A DNA stretch of 64,000 nucleotides, from positions 1-64,000 of the forward strand of contig NZ_QLMG01000003.1 in the NCBI RefSeq assembly GCF_003259905.1. The letters run 5' to 3'. Positions 36,189 to 45,640 of this stretch are shown here, piece after piece; the first letter of the stretch is position 1, and the number at the start of each line of letters is the position of its first letter. Below the pieces are notes generated by a model. That model was given only the letters and a program-made list of their open reading frames with translations. It did no database searches and was not told the origin of the DNA. Position numbers and translations under genes: made by a program. This DNA is from Salipiger aestuarii. GTDB taxonomy: Bacteria; Pseudomonadota; Alphaproteobacteria; Rhodobacterales; Rhodobacteraceae.

Positions 36189-38585
36189 TCAGCTCAGGTA
36201 TTGCGCCGTAAGCGCCTCGGAGATCGCGGCCAGCTCGCGCCGGATGCGCACCAGCCTGCGGGTCGAGATCTGTTCGGGTTCGGACACTGCAAGCATGGTC
36301 TGCATCATCAGGATACGCCGCGTCGCCTCGCCCACGCGCGGACGTGAGCTGACGGCGGCAAGCTGTTCTTCTTCCTCGCGCAGCCGGTCGATCTGAAACA
36401 GGATCGAGCGCGGGTTGTCGCGGTCAAGCGCCAGCATGTCGATCACCGTCTCGCGAGAACTTTCAATGGTATAGCGGCGCCGGTGGGTCATCACGCTGTC
36501 GCCGACCTCAACCGCCGCGTCCAGCCCGCCAGCCGGCGTTTCGGCATCCGCCAGCGCCGCCAGAACCGCGGCCATGTGATCGGCGCGTTCCAGCGCCCGG
36601 CCCAGCGTCAGGAACCGCCAGCCCAGAAAGCGGAACATGTTTTCGTGCACCAGCCCCGAAAACCCGGCCGTCTTGCGCAGCAGCACCGACATGGCGTGGG
36701 CCGCATCGTCGCCGTGATGCACGCGTTCGGCCAGCCGACCGGCGGACCCGGCCAGGTCGTTCAGCGCGTTCCAGCCATCGGTGGAAAATCGGTCGCGCAC
36801 CTTGCTGGCGCAGATCACCGCCGCGTCGAGCTGGCCCAGCAGATGCGTCGGGATCGGTTCTTCGGGATCGTGTCCGAACGTGCTCAGGAAATCGCCCAGC
36901 GCGGACACCAGCGGCACGGTGCGCGTGCCGTGTTCTTCCAACCGCAAATGCCAGGCGCGCAGCACCCGCATCGCGCCTTCGGCACGTTCCACATAGCGGC
37001 CGAGCCAGAACAGGTTGTCCGCCGCTCGCGCCGGAAGCAAGCCGGGCTGGCGACGCAGGAACGGGCCCGCCGGTGCCCTGGCGAGCGTGTCCGCCGGTTT
37101 GGCGGTTTTCGACATGACCCAGACGTCGGCCACCGACCCTCCGGCCTGCATCGCCAGCGCCGTCGGATCGCCACCGCGCCCGATGCGGGCATAGCCGCCG
37201 GGCATGACCTCCCAGCCGTTTTCGGTTCGGGTGGCGAACACCCGCACCACCATGGGGCGCGGCCTGAGCATGCCGTCGATCATCGCCGGGGTGGTGGACA
37301 GCGTCACCGCCTCTTGCCCGACCAGCCGCGCGCCTTCGCGCTGGATCCATTCGGTCACCGGACCCTGCGCGCTGTCGCGAAACTTGCCGCCCAACGCGGT
37401 GGTGCGGTCGATGTCAAACGGCAGCTTGGTCGACAGGGCCGAACCGATCATCATCCGTTCAAGGTTTTCCAGCACATAGGCGCGCTCGGATTCCTGCCCG
37501 CACCACCATGTCGCGATATTGGACAGCTTCAGCGGCTCGCCCATCAGGTGCTCGCAGATGCCGGGCAGGAACGCCATCAGCGCGCGCGCTTCCAGCACGC
37601 CCGAGCCAAGGCAGTTGACCATATCCATGGCCCCTGCCCGCAGCGCCGCAACCATCCCCGGCGTGCCCAGAGCCGAGGTTTCATCCAGTTCCAGCGGATC
37701 GGCAAAACGCGAGTCCAGCCGCCGCCACAGCACCGAAACCGGTTTGGGGCCATTGATCGTGCGCACCGACAGCTTGCCGTCCTGCACCTTGAGATCCTCG
37801 CATTCCAGCAGAAGGAATCCAAGATAGCGCGCGATATAGGCGTGTTCGTAATAGGTGTCGGTGTGCTGGCCCGGCGTCAGGATCGCCACCCGCCCGTCCG
37901 CCGGCCCGCGCAGACCAAGCATCGCATCGCGAAAGCTGCGGAAAAAGCCCGCCAGCCGCGCGACTCCGCTTTTGGGAAAATGATCGTGGAACACCCGGCT
38001 GGAGGCCATGCGGTTTTCCAGCGCGAACCCCGACCCCGACGGGGCCTGCGCGCGGTCCCCCAGCACGAACCACGACCCATCGGGCGAGCGGCCGATCTCG
38101 AACGCCAGAAAATGCAGGAAATGTTTCGATCGCGGCTTGATGCCGACGACGGGCCGCAGCCATTCAGGGTTCTGCGCGATCAGGTCGGCGGGCAGAAAGC
38201 CATCCCTGACAAGTTCGGCCTTGCCATAAAGGTCGGCCATCACCCGTTCGAGCAGTTCGGCGCGCTGCGCGATACCCGCCGCCAGCCCGTCCCATTCGTT
38301 TTCCGAAATCACCACCGGCAGATGGCTCAGCGGCCAGCTGCGCACGGTGGATTCCGCGCCCGAATACTGGCGGAAATAGACGCCGGTGTCGTGCAGGTAC
38401 TGGTCGCCGCGCGCAAAGGCGCGGGCCAGTTGTTCGGGGCTCTTGCCCGCGACGTAGCGCATCAGCGGCTCCCAGACGGGACGCATGGTCCCGTCGGGGC
38501 GCTTCAGCTCATCGGCGACACCCGGAAGCGGGTCATAGCCCGAAAGGAAGCGCGACAGCGCATCGGGGGTGCCAGCCTTGTTCAC
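36189..38585 (-). CDS. circularly permuted ATP-grasp plus alpha-E fusion protein
   Basis: Protein of 798 residues that fuses two proteins which are separate in many bacteria. Residues about 1-470 form a circularly permuted type 2 ATP-grasp ligase (DUF404/407; 'HLPVVISENEWDGLAAGIAQRA', 'GRVAILTPGQHTDTYYEHAY', and 'GSGVLEARALMAFLPGI'). Residues about 490-798 form the all-helical alpha-E domain (DUF403; 'AADNLFWLGRYVERAEGAMR'). ATP-grasp enzymes of this group are predicted to make amide bonds between amino acids. GTG start 38585 with GGAGG upstream, 21 bp after the DUF2126 gene. Predicted role: peptide synthesis or tagging with the two flanking transglutaminases. Confidence 0.92.
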   Translation of the reverse strand: MNKAGTPDALSRFLSGYDPLPGVADELKRPDGTMRPVWEPLMRYVAGKSPEQLARAFARGDQYLHDTGVYFRQYSGAESTVRSWPLSHLPVVISENEWDGLAAGIAQRAELLERVMADLYGKAELVRDGFLPADLIAQNPEWLRPVVGIKPRSKHFLHFLAFEIGRSPDGSWFVLGDRAQAPSGSGFALENRMASSRVFHDHFPKSGVARLAGFFRSFRDAMLGLRGPADGRVAILTPGQHTDTYYEHAYIARYLGFLLLECEDLKVQDGKLSVRTINGPKPVSVLWRRLDSRFADPLELDETSALGTPGMVAALRAGAMDMVNCLGSGVLEARALMAFLPGICEHLMGEPLKLSNIATWWCGQESERAYVLENLERMMIGSALSTKLPFDIDRTTALGGKFRDSAQGPVTEWIQREGARLVGQEAVTLSTTPAMIDGMLRPRPMVVRVFATRTENGWEVMPGGYARIGRGGDPTALAMQAGGSVADVWVMSKTAKPADTLARAPAGPFLRRQPGLLPARAADNLFWLGRYVERAEGAMRVLRAWHLRLEEHGTRTVPLVSALGDFLSTFGHDPEEPIPTHLLGQLDAAVICASKVRDRFSTDGWNALNDLAGSAGRLAERVHHGDDAAHAMSVLLRKTAGFSGLVHENMFRFLGWRFLTLGRALERADHMAAVLAALADAETPAGGLDAAVEVGDSVMTHRRRYTIESSRETVIDMLALDRDNPRSILFQIDRLREEEEQLAAVSSRPRVGEATRRILMMQTMLAVSEPEQISTRRLVRIRRELAAISEALTAQYLS

Positions 38586-38606
38586 CTGCGGGGGCCTCCA
38601 TCATCG

Positions 38607-41600
38607 TCACAGTCCGGGCATGCGACGCAGATCAAGCGTCATCGGAAACTCGGGGTGCGGGTGTTCCGGCGCCGGCCAGTAAGAGCCGGGGGTATGACCC
38701 AGTTTCTCGAATCGCGCAAGGCGGCGGGCGTCGGCCTCGTTGGTGTTCACCGGGAAGGTATCATAGTTGCGCCCCCCCATATGTGCGACATGATAGGTGC
38801 ATCCGCCCAGCGCCCGACCGGTCCAGGTGTCGAAGATGTCGAACACCAGCGGCACGTTGACCGGCAGCGTCGGGTGCAGCGCCTCGGCGGGTTGCCACGC
38901 CTTGAACCGCACGCCGCCCACTTTCATGCCACTGGCACCCGTGGGCGTCAGGGGCACGGGGCGCTTGTTGCAGGTGACGGTATAGCGGTCCGGGTCCATC
39001 GCGGTCAGCTGCACCTGCATGCGTTCGACAGAACTGTCGGTATAGCGCACGGTGCCCCCGATCGCGCCGCGTTCGCCCAGCACATGCCAGGGTTCCAGCG
39101 CCTGGTTCAGTTGCAGGTGGACGCCTTCGTAATCGACCTCTCCGATGAACGGAAAGCGGAATTCCTTTTGCGCCTCGTACCAGTCCGAACGGAAGTCGAA
39201 GCCATGGTCGCGCAAGTCACGCAGCACGTCTTCGAAATCCTGCCAGACGAAATGCGGCAGCATGAAGCGGTCGTGCAGCGTGGTGCCCCAGCGCACCGGG
39301 CGCCCCTGCACCGGCTCTTTCCAGAACCGGGCCAGCAGCGCGCGGATCAGCACCTGCTGGGCAAGGCTCATCTTGGCATCCGGCGGCATCTCGAAGCCGC
39401 GGAATTCCACCAGGCCAAGCCGCCCCGTCGGCCCATCGGGCGAAAACAGCTTGTCGATGCAAATTTCCGCCCGGTGGGTATTGCCGGTGACGTCGATCAG
39501 CATGTTGCGCAGCAGACGGTCGGTCAGCCAGGGCTGCGGGGGTTCGCCCTGATCGGGGGCCGGGAAATGCGACAGGGCGATTTCCAGCTCGTACAGGCTG
39601 TCGTGGCGGGCCTCGTCAATGCGCGGCGCCTGAGACGTCGGCCCGATGAACAACCCCGAGAACAGATAGGACAGCGACGGGTGGCGCAACCAGTACAGCA
39701 CCAGCGAGCGCATGAGGTCGGGACGGCGCAGAAACGGGCTGTCCAGCAGCGTCTCGCCGCCGACGACGACATGGTTGCCTCCGCCGGTGCCCACATGCTT
39801 GCCGTCGATCATGAACTTGTCGGCGCCAAGGCGGATCTGGCGGGCGTCCTCGTAGACGCCAAAGGTGATGTCCTTGCAATCCTGCCAGTCATGCGCGGGG
39901 TGGATGTTGACCTCGATCACGCCGGGGTCGGGGGCGACGCGGATGACGTTCAGGCGGCTGTCGCCAGGGGGCGTGTAGCCTTCGACATGGATCGGCAGGC
40001 CCAGCGCGGCGGCGGTTTCCTCGGCGGTGGTGAGCAGTTCGAGATAATCTTCAAGCTGTTCGACCGGGGGCATGAACAGGCACAGCCGCCCGTCGCGCGG
40101 TTCGACCGCGATGGCCGTGCGCACCTGCCCCGCCGCCGGATCCGTGGCCTGCTGCATCACCCGTTGCCGGTCGCCGGTGTCGCGTGCGGCGGTCACAGGC
40201 TGGTCGTGGCCAGGGGTGACATCGGGCAGCGTTTCCGCTTCTTCTTCGGCGATGCGAGTGAGTTCGCTCATCAGCGCGATGCGCTTTCCCTCACGCTCGG
40301 CGTGGAAATCGGGCAGGTCGTCGGCCGGCACCGAAGGATCCGCCGGATAGACATATGGAAAGGCCGTGGGTGCGATATGGGGCAGCGCCCCCAGCGGCAG
40401 GCGAAAGCCCACCGGGCTGTCGCCTGGGATCAGGAACAGATGGCCACGCCGGGTTCTCCATTTTTCCGACTTCCAGCGGCTGGCGGGCTGGTGCCTGGAT
40501 TGCCACTGGCGCTGAAGCGGCAGCACATAGCCCGCCGCCTTGTCCAGCCCCCGGCTGAACACCCGCGCGATGCGCGCCCGCGTTTCGGGGTCTTTCAGCT
40601 TGCTGTCTTCGGGTGTCACGTTCACCGGAAGGTCGGCTTCCTTGATGATCCACTCGACCGGGTCCTCATAGGCAGGCTGGGCGTAATCCGATTCCAGCCC
40701 AAGGTTTTCCGCGAATGCGGTCATGAACCTGCCCGCATCGTCCGGGGTGACGCCGTCGGCGGTCTCGCGCGCCACCAGATCGGGGTTCTTCCACACCGGC
40801 AGGCCGTCGCGCCGCCAGTACAGCGAGAACGTCCAGCGCGGCAGCGTTTCGCCCGGATACCACTTGCCCTGCCCGTAATGCAGGAACCCGCCGGGCGCGA
40901 AGCGTTCGCGCAGGCGGCGGATCAGCTGGTCGGCCTTGTCGCGTTTGGTCGGGCCGACGGCGTCGGTGTTCCACTCGGCGCTTTCGAAATCGTCGATGCT
41001 TACGAACGTCGGCTCGCCGCCCATGGTCAGGCGCATGTCCTGTTCTTTCAGAACCTCGTCGACCTTGTCGCCCAGCGCGTCCAGCGCCTTCCAGGAATCC
41101 TCGGAAAACGGCTTGGTGATGCGCGGATGCTCGGCCACGCGGGTCACGGTCATGTCGAAATCGAACGTGGTCTTGGGATTGCCATCCGCGGCAAACCCGC
41201 CGGTGATCGGCGCGGCATTGCGGTAATGCGGCGTCGCGGCCAGCGGGATATGCGATTCCCCGGTCAGCAGCCCCGAGGTCGGGTCCAGCCCGATCCAGCC
41301 CGCGCCCGGCAGGAACACCTCGCACCAGGCGTGCAGGTCGGTGAAATCGTGATCGGTGCCGGACGGGCCGTCAAGCGACTGAAGATCGGGTTTCAGCTGG
41401 ATCAGGTAGCCCGAACAGAACCGCGCCGCAAACCCGAGGTTGCGCAGGATCTGCACCAGCAGCCAGGAGGTGTCGCGGCACGACCCCTTCTTGTGCTGCA
41501 GGGTTTCCTCGGGGGTCTGCACGCCCGGCTCCAGCCGCACGATATAGTCGATGTGCTGTTGCAGCCTGGCATTGATGTCCACGAGGAAATCGACCGTGTT

Positions 41601-42017
41601 CATCTTTTTGCGCGGAATCGTCCTGAGATACTGTTTCAGATGCTCGCCGATCGGTTCGGGGCGGGCATAGATGCGCAGGTCGTTGCGGAATTCCTCGGGG
41701 TATTCGAACGGCCACTGATCCGCGATCTCGTCCACGAAGAAATCGAACGGGTTGTAGACAGTCATGTCCGCGACCAGATCGACCTCGATCTTGAATTCGC
41801 GCACCGGTTCGGGAAACACGAACCGCGCCAGCCAGTTGCCGTAGGGGTCCTGCTGGTGGTTGACGAAATGCCCCGTGGGCGAAACCCTGAGCGAATGCGA
41901 AATCACCCGCGTGCGCGAATGGGGCGCGGGACGCAGGCGGATCAATTGGGGACCCAGCGTGACCGGCCGGTCGTACTTGTAATGCGTCAGGTGGTGAATG
42001 CTTGCAGTGATCGCCAT
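38607..42017 (-). CDS. large transglutaminase / DUF2126 protein
   Basis: Protein of 1136 residues: transglutaminase N-terminal beta domain (about 1-80), transglutaminase core with Cys180-His229-Asp245 ('KKGSCRDTSW', 'TDLHAWCEVF', 'GLDPTSG'), then the ~850-residue DUF2126 region ('LTMGGEPTFVSIDDFE' near 305, 'RLGADKFMIDGKHVGTGGGNHVV' near 735), which resembles a GCS2/GS-type ligase fold in published predictions. No signal peptide. First gene of the three-gene operon. The long open frame upstream to 42386 has no good start, so ATG 42017 is used. Confidence 0.92.
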   Translation of the reverse strand: MAITASIHHLTHYKYDRPVTLGPQLIRLRPAPHSRTRVISHSLRVSPTGHFVNHQQDPYGNWLARFVFPEPVREFKIEVDLVADMTVYNPFDFFVDEIADQWPFEYPEEFRNDLRIYARPEPIGEHLKQYLRTIPRKKMNTVDFLVDINARLQQHIDYIVRLEPGVQTPEETLQHKKGSCRDTSWLLVQILRNLGFAARFCSGYLIQLKPDLQSLDGPSGTDHDFTDLHAWCEVFLPGAGWIGLDPTSGLLTGESHIPLAATPHYRNAAPITGGFAADGNPKTTFDFDMTVTRVAEHPRITKPFSEDSWKALDALGDKVDEVLKEQDMRLTMGGEPTFVSIDDFESAEWNTDAVGPTKRDKADQLIRRLRERFAPGGFLHYGQGKWYPGETLPRWTFSLYWRRDGLPVWKNPDLVARETADGVTPDDAGRFMTAFAENLGLESDYAQPAYEDPVEWIIKEADLPVNVTPEDSKLKDPETRARIARVFSRGLDKAAGYVLPLQRQWQSRHQPASRWKSEKWRTRRGHLFLIPGDSPVGFRLPLGALPHIAPTAFPYVYPADPSVPADDLPDFHAEREGKRIALMSELTRIAEEEAETLPDVTPGHDQPVTAARDTGDRQRVMQQATDPAAGQVRTAIAVEPRDGRLCLFMPPVEQLEDYLELLTTAEETAAALGLPIHVEGYTPPGDSRLNVIRVAPDPGVIEVNIHPAHDWQDCKDITFGVYEDARQIRLGADKFMIDGKHVGTGGGNHVVVGGETLLDSPFLRRPDLMRSLVLYWLRHPSLSYLFSGLFIGPTSQAPRIDEARHDSLYELEIALSHFPAPDQGEPPQPWLTDRLLRNMLIDVTGNTHRAEICIDKLFSPDGPTGRLGLVEFRGFEMPPDAKMSLAQQVLIRALLARFWKEPVQGRPVRWGTTLHDRFMLPHFVWQDFEDVLRDLRDHGFDFRSDWYEAQKEFRFPFIGEVDYEGVHLQLNQALEPWHVLGERGAIGGTVRYTDSSVERMQVQLTAMDPDRYTVTCNKRPVPLTPTGASGMKVGGVRFKAWQPAEALHPTLPVNVPLVFDIFDTWTGRALGGCTYHVAHMGGRNYDTFPVNTNEADARRLARFEKLGHTPGSYWPAPEHPHPEFPMTLDLRRMPGL

Positions 42018-42394
42018 GTCTGTCCGTCCGCGCGAATTGAAGTTGCGTGTGTTGGCATTCACCTGAGCCGCAGTCAGCTTCAATGTAAACCCCGGCCGGG
42101 GATCGGGGCCGCCCAGCGGGAGCCGTGCCGGCGGCATCGCACCATCGTTGCGCATCGCGCCGCGCGCCTTGTCCGCTGGTCGCATATCGCGCCTGCGCCA
42201 CAACCCGCATGACACCAGCGCGCGCACATATCGACAGGGTCTTTCGGACTGTCGCATCCGGGCCGTACGGCGGCCCGCTTGTCGCTGGCGGCGTCGCGGA
42301 ACTGGTCGATGCGGCGTCAGGGCCTGGCCCCGGCAACCGCGACTGGCACGCGCAAGGTGATTCCACCGGCCGCTGGGGACGGACACCTCGGGCG
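42018..42394. other. 377-bp intergenic region, no gene seen
   Basis: This is the region upstream of the DUF2126 operon and downstream of the quinone oxidoreductase (both minus strand). It should contain the promoter of the transglutaminase operon; a weak -35-like TTTACA on the minus strand around 42088-42093 is the only candidate and has no good -10. No tRNA, riboswitch or terminator could be supported. Confidence 0.4.
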
Positions 42395-43360
42395 TTACCC
42401 CGGCAGGCGGATCACCACCTTGCCCGTGGATTTGCGGTCGCGCAGCAGCGCAAGCCCCTCGGCCGCCCGGTCAAGCGGCAGCACATGGCTGACGTGGGGC
42501 CGGATGCGCCCGTGGGCGTACCAGTCGAACAGCGTGGCAAGCGACCCGGTCAGAAGTTTCGGCGCGAACCCGAGATAGCCCCCCCAATACAGCCCCATGA
42601 CGGTCAGGTTCTTGACCAGCAGGTGGTTGGCCTTGATCTGCGGCACGTCTCCGCTGGCAAAACCGATGCTGAGGATGCGGGCCTCGGGCTTACAGGACCG
42701 GAAGGCGGCGGTGAACTGGTCTCCCCCCACCGCGTCGTACACCACATCCGCCCCCCCCAGCGCCAGAACCGCCTCGCGGATGTCGTCGCCAGTGGCATCA
42801 ATCAGATGATCCGCCCCGGCCCTGCGCGCGATGTCCAGCTTTTCCGGCCCCCGCGCGCAGGCAACCACCCGCGCGCCCATCAGCTTGCCGATCTCGACCG
42901 CCGTCAGCCCGACGCCCCCGGCCGCCCCCAGCACCAGCAGCGTTTCGCCGGGTTGCAGCCGGGCGCGATGATCCAGCGCCAGATGCGAGGTGCCATAGGC
43001 GATCTGGAACGCCGCCGCGTCGTCAAACCCCATGACGTCGGGCATTATGACCGCGCGCGCCGCATCGAACACGCCGCGCTCGGCCAGCCCGCCCTGTCCG
43101 CCGAACACCGCCACCCGGTCGCCCACGGCAAAGCCGGTGACGCCCGCGCCAAGCGCGTCGACCACGCCCGCGACCTCCATCCCCAGGGTAAAGGGCAGCG
43201 CGGGGGTGTCCTGATAGGTGCCGCGCATCATCAGCAGATCGGCGAAATTCAGCCCGCAGGCGCGGATTGTCACACCGATCTGGCCGGGACCGGGCGCGGG
43301 ATCGGGCAGATCGGTCAGCTGCGGAGATATGTCATGGGATACGAGGTGATAAGCGCGCAT
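42395..43360 (-). CDS. NADPH:quinone oxidoreductase (zinc-free MDR family)
   Basis: Protein of 321 residues of the medium-chain dehydrogenase/reductase superfamily. N-terminal GroES-like domain ('GLNFADLLMMRGTYQ', 'LGMEVAGVVDALGAGV') and a Rossmann fold with the nucleotide motif 'LVLGAAGGVGLTAVEIGK' (about 142-159). The Cys/His zinc ligands of alcohol dehydrogenases are absent, as in quinone oxidoreductases. GGAGG precedes the start. Divergent from an XRE regulator that could control it. Confidence 0.9.
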   Translation of the reverse strand: MRAYHLVSHDISPQLTDLPDPAPGPGQIGVTIRACGLNFADLLMMRGTYQDTPALPFTLGMEVAGVVDALGAGVTGFAVGDRVAVFGGQGGLAERGVFDAARAVIMPDVMGFDDAAAFQIAYGTSHLALDHRARLQPGETLLVLGAAGGVGLTAVEIGKLMGARVVACARGPEKLDIARRAGADHLIDATGDDIREAVLALGGADVVYDAVGGDQFTAAFRSCKPEARILSIGFASGDVPQIKANHLLVKNLTVMGLYWGGYLGFAPKLLTGSLATLFDWYAHGRIRPHVSHVLPLDRAAEGLALLRDRKSTGKVVIRLPG

Positions 43361-43525
43361 GGGGCCTCCGGATTTTGCCAGACCCTGCCCCGTTGCGACA
43401 ATTCATGTCAATAACACGAAAATATCGAACGGGTGCTGTTGTTCACTCTACCTTAACGTGCCCAATGTTAACCGTCTTCACCGCTAGGGGCGCAAAATGC
43501 TTGATTCCACGCGGAAGGCCGATGT

Positions 43526-43555
43526 AGCTTCGCGCCATCCGGGAACGGCGAAGCT
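43526..43555. promoter_or_regulatory. inverted repeat between divergent genes
   Basis: AGCTTCGC (43526-43533) and GCGAAGCT (43548-43555) form a perfect 8-bp inverted repeat around 14 bases in the 295-bp region shared by the quinone oxidoreductase and the XRE gene. A -10-like TATAGA lies just before the XRE gene near 43596. The repeat could be an operator or an mRNA hairpin; there is no further support. Confidence 0.35.
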
Positions 43556-43655
43556 TCATGCATCTCCAGATGGGCATGGCCGCTGCGCCTATTGGCTATA
43601 GAATAAAAAGAAAAGCAGCCGCCTCAGCAGAGGGGCGTGGTAGAAGGAACAACCG

Positions 43656-44030
43656 ATGACGCATCCCGTCGACGTCCATGTGGGTAAACGCATCCGCCAC
43701 CGCAGATGGCTGGTCGGAATGACGCAGCAGCAGCTTGCCGAGCAGGTCGGGATCAAGTTCCAGCAGATCCAGAAATACGAAACCGGGGCGAACCGCGTCA
43801 GCGCCTCCAGGCTTTGGGACATCGCCGATGCGCTCGATGTTCCGGTCAGCTTCTTCTTCGAAGGTATCGAAACCGAACAGGACACGGACGATGCACCGGT
43901 CGCGGCGATGCCCGCCGACATTCTGGGCGACAAAGAAGCGCTGGATCTGGTGCGGTCCTATTATGCGATCCCCGAAAACCAGCGCCGCCGCCTGTTCGAA
44001 CTTGCGCGCGTGCTGTCTGACGTGGCTTGA
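43656..44030 (+). CDS. XRE-family HTH transcriptional regulator
   Basis: Protein of 124 residues with an N-terminal Cro/C1 HTH (about 9-63: 'KRIRHRRWLVGMTQQQLAEQVGIKFQQIQKYETGANRVS') and a short helical tail ('LGDKEALDLVRSYYAIPENQRRRLFELARVL'). The type is very common in Rhodobacterales, often several copies per genome, with unclear roles. AAGGAAC precedes the start. Followed 56 bp later by hisN. Confidence 0.9.
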   Translation: MTHPVDVHVGKRIRHRRWLVGMTQQQLAEQVGIKFQQIQKYETGANRVSASRLWDIADALDVPVSFFFEGIETEQDTDDAPVAAMPADILGDKEALDLVRSYYAIPENQRRRLFELARVLSDVA

Positions 44031-44086
44031 GCCTGTGCGCCCGCTGCGCTAGCTGATCCCAAGGATCAAGCAACGGAGCGGGCGAC

Positions 44087-44911
44087 ATGGCCAACCTGCG
44101 GGCCCCTGAAAAGGCTGATATTCCCGACACCCTCGCCTCCGGCCTATGGGATACCGCGCACGCGCTGGCGGATGCCGCGCGCGACGCCATCCTGCCGCAT
44201 TTCCGTGCCCTTGGTCTGGATGCGGAAAACAAGGATGCAACAGGGTTCGACCCGGTCACCGTCGCGGACCGCGCCGCTGAACTGGCGATGCGCGAGGTGT
44301 TGGCCCGGCGGCGCCCGCAGGACGGCATCCTTGGCGAGGAATTCGGCACCAGCGCTGGCGATAGCGGGCTGACCTGGGTGCTTGATCCGATCGACGGCAC
44401 CCGCAGCTTTCTAAGCGGCGCCCCCACCTGGGGCGTGCTGATCGCGCTATCGGATGCCACCGGGCCGCGCCTTGGGATCGTCGATCAGCCTTACACCGGA
44501 GAACGGTTCAGCGGCGGGCTGGGGCGCGCAAGTTACACCGGACCGCTGGGAGAGCGCCCGCTGGGCACCCGCAGCACCGCGATGCTGAACGAGGCGATCC
44601 TGTTCACGACCTTTCCCGAAATCGGCACCCCCGAAGACCGCGTCGCGTTCGAACGCGTCAAGACCCGGACCCGGCTGACCCGCTATGGCACCGATTGCTA
44701 TGCGTACGCGCTGCTTGCGGCAGGGCATATCGACCTGGTGATCGAGGCGGGACTGTATCCCTATGACGTCGGCGGCCCCATCGCGGTGATCGAGGCCGCG
44801 GGCGGCATCGTCACCAACTGGGAGGGCGGCCCGGCCCATGGCGGCGGCCGTGTGCTGGCAGCGGCCAACGCCGGTCTGCACGCGCAGGCGCTGGCGCTGC
44901 TTCGGCGTTGA
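44087..44911 (+). CDS. hisN: histidinol-phosphatase (inositol monophosphatase family)
   Basis: Mg2+-dependent phosphatase of 274 residues. IMPase motifs in order: 'GILGEEFG' (metal Glu), 'VLDPIDGTRSFLSGAPTWG' (metal Asp pair and the loop that distinguishes histidinol-phosphatase), and 'GLYPYDVGGPIAVIEAAGG'. HisN performs the next-to-last phosphatase step of histidine synthesis in bacteria lacking the HAD- or PHP-type enzyme. GGAGC precedes the start. Other his genes are not adjacent. A general IMPase role cannot be excluded. Confidence 0.9.
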   Translation: MANLRAPEKADIPDTLASGLWDTAHALADAARDAILPHFRALGLDAENKDATGFDPVTVADRAAELAMREVLARRRPQDGILGEEFGTSAGDSGLTWVLDPIDGTRSFLSGAPTWGVLIALSDATGPRLGIVDQPYTGERFSGGLGRASYTGPLGERPLGTRSTAMLNEAILFTTFPEIGTPEDRVAFERVKTRTRLTRYGTDCYAYALLAAGHIDLVIEAGLYPYDVGGPIAVIEAAGGIVTNWEGGPAHGGGRVLAAANAGLHAQALALLRR

Positions 44912-44923
44912 TCGCCCGCGCCG

Positions 44924-45640
44924 TCAGTGCGCCCTGGCCAGCAGTGACGGCGCCAGGGCGGCCAGCTGCCGGATCATCAACGCCCCGAAAGCGGCGTTGG
45001 CGTGATGTTCGTCTTCGGGGTTTTCGTGACGGTACTCGGGCCGCATGAACCCGTCGGCGTCAACGCAGTCGGGCGGCACGTCCAGCACCGGAATGTGGCG
45101 CGCCGCCAGTTCTTCAAGCATGATCGCGCGATAGCCATCGAACATGGCGCGGACATGCTCGGGCGCCATCTGACGCAGCGTGGCATGATCGCGGAACATC
45201 ACCGGCGGCGACACCGCGAGAACCGGCATTCCCACCCGCTGCAGCAAAGCGCACAGCGCAAGCACCTGTCCCTGATCCTCCATCACGAGGCGCCGGAACA
45301 CCGCGCGCGAGATCGGCTGCCCGCCGGGAATCGCCGCATCGATGCTGTGGCGCGGCCAGACCATCTGATGCATCACCCGCATCGGCCAAAGCGGTGCCGA
45401 CAGGGCGATCATGTCCGCGTTGATCGCGTGCGGCGGCAGGCGGTGGAAATTGCGCCGGTAATCGGGATCGACGATCTGGGCGTAGGTGCCCGCGTCGCGA
45501 AAAAACGGCGTGGGCAGAATATGCCCGCCGCCCAAGGGCTTGACCACGATGTCGATGCCGCCCGGCAGGCCATCCCGGACCTGCGCCAGCCCCTGCGACA
45601 AGGCGCCGGTGTGGCTGTCTCCGGTGATCAGGATTTTCAT
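44924..45640 (-). CDS. SGNH-hydrolase-like protein
   Basis: Protein of 238 residues. The N-terminus 'MKILITGDSHTGALSQGL' has the GDS block of SGNH/GDSL hydrolases (Ser as possible nucleophile), and a C-terminal 'YRHENPEDEHHANAAFGALM' carries the Asp-x2-His-like pair. No signal peptide. The ATG overlaps the stop of the GSCFA gene (ATGA), so the two are translated together and probably act together. Substrate unknown; SGNH proteins deacylate polysaccharides or lipids. Confidence 0.7.
   Translation of the reverse strand: MKILITGDSHTGALSQGLAQVRDGLPGGIDIVVKPLGGGHILPTPFFRDAGTYAQIVDPDYRRNFHRLPPHAINADMIALSAPLWPMRVMHQMVWPRHSIDAAIPGGQPISRAVFRRLVMEDQGQVLALCALLQRVGMPVLAVSPPVMFRDHATLRQMAPEHVRAMFDGYRAIMLEELAARHIPVLDVPPDCVDADGFMRPEYRHENPEDEHHANAAFGALMIRQLAALAPSLLARAH

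Noticed and set aside
36483-42212. Open frame of 1909 codons on the plus strand
   Set aside because: It is antisense to three well-recognised genes and rich in Arg/His/Gln/Pro, typical of a shadow frame in GC-rich DNA.
42280-42394. Cobalamin-type riboswitch
   Set aside because: GCCCCGGCAAC and nearby GCTGG recall parts of the motif, but the B12 box and the required helices could not be found, and the strand does not face a suitable gene.
43453-43471. CtrA-type site TTAA-N-TTAA
   Set aside because: The two TTAA halves are 11 bp apart, whereas CtrA needs 7.
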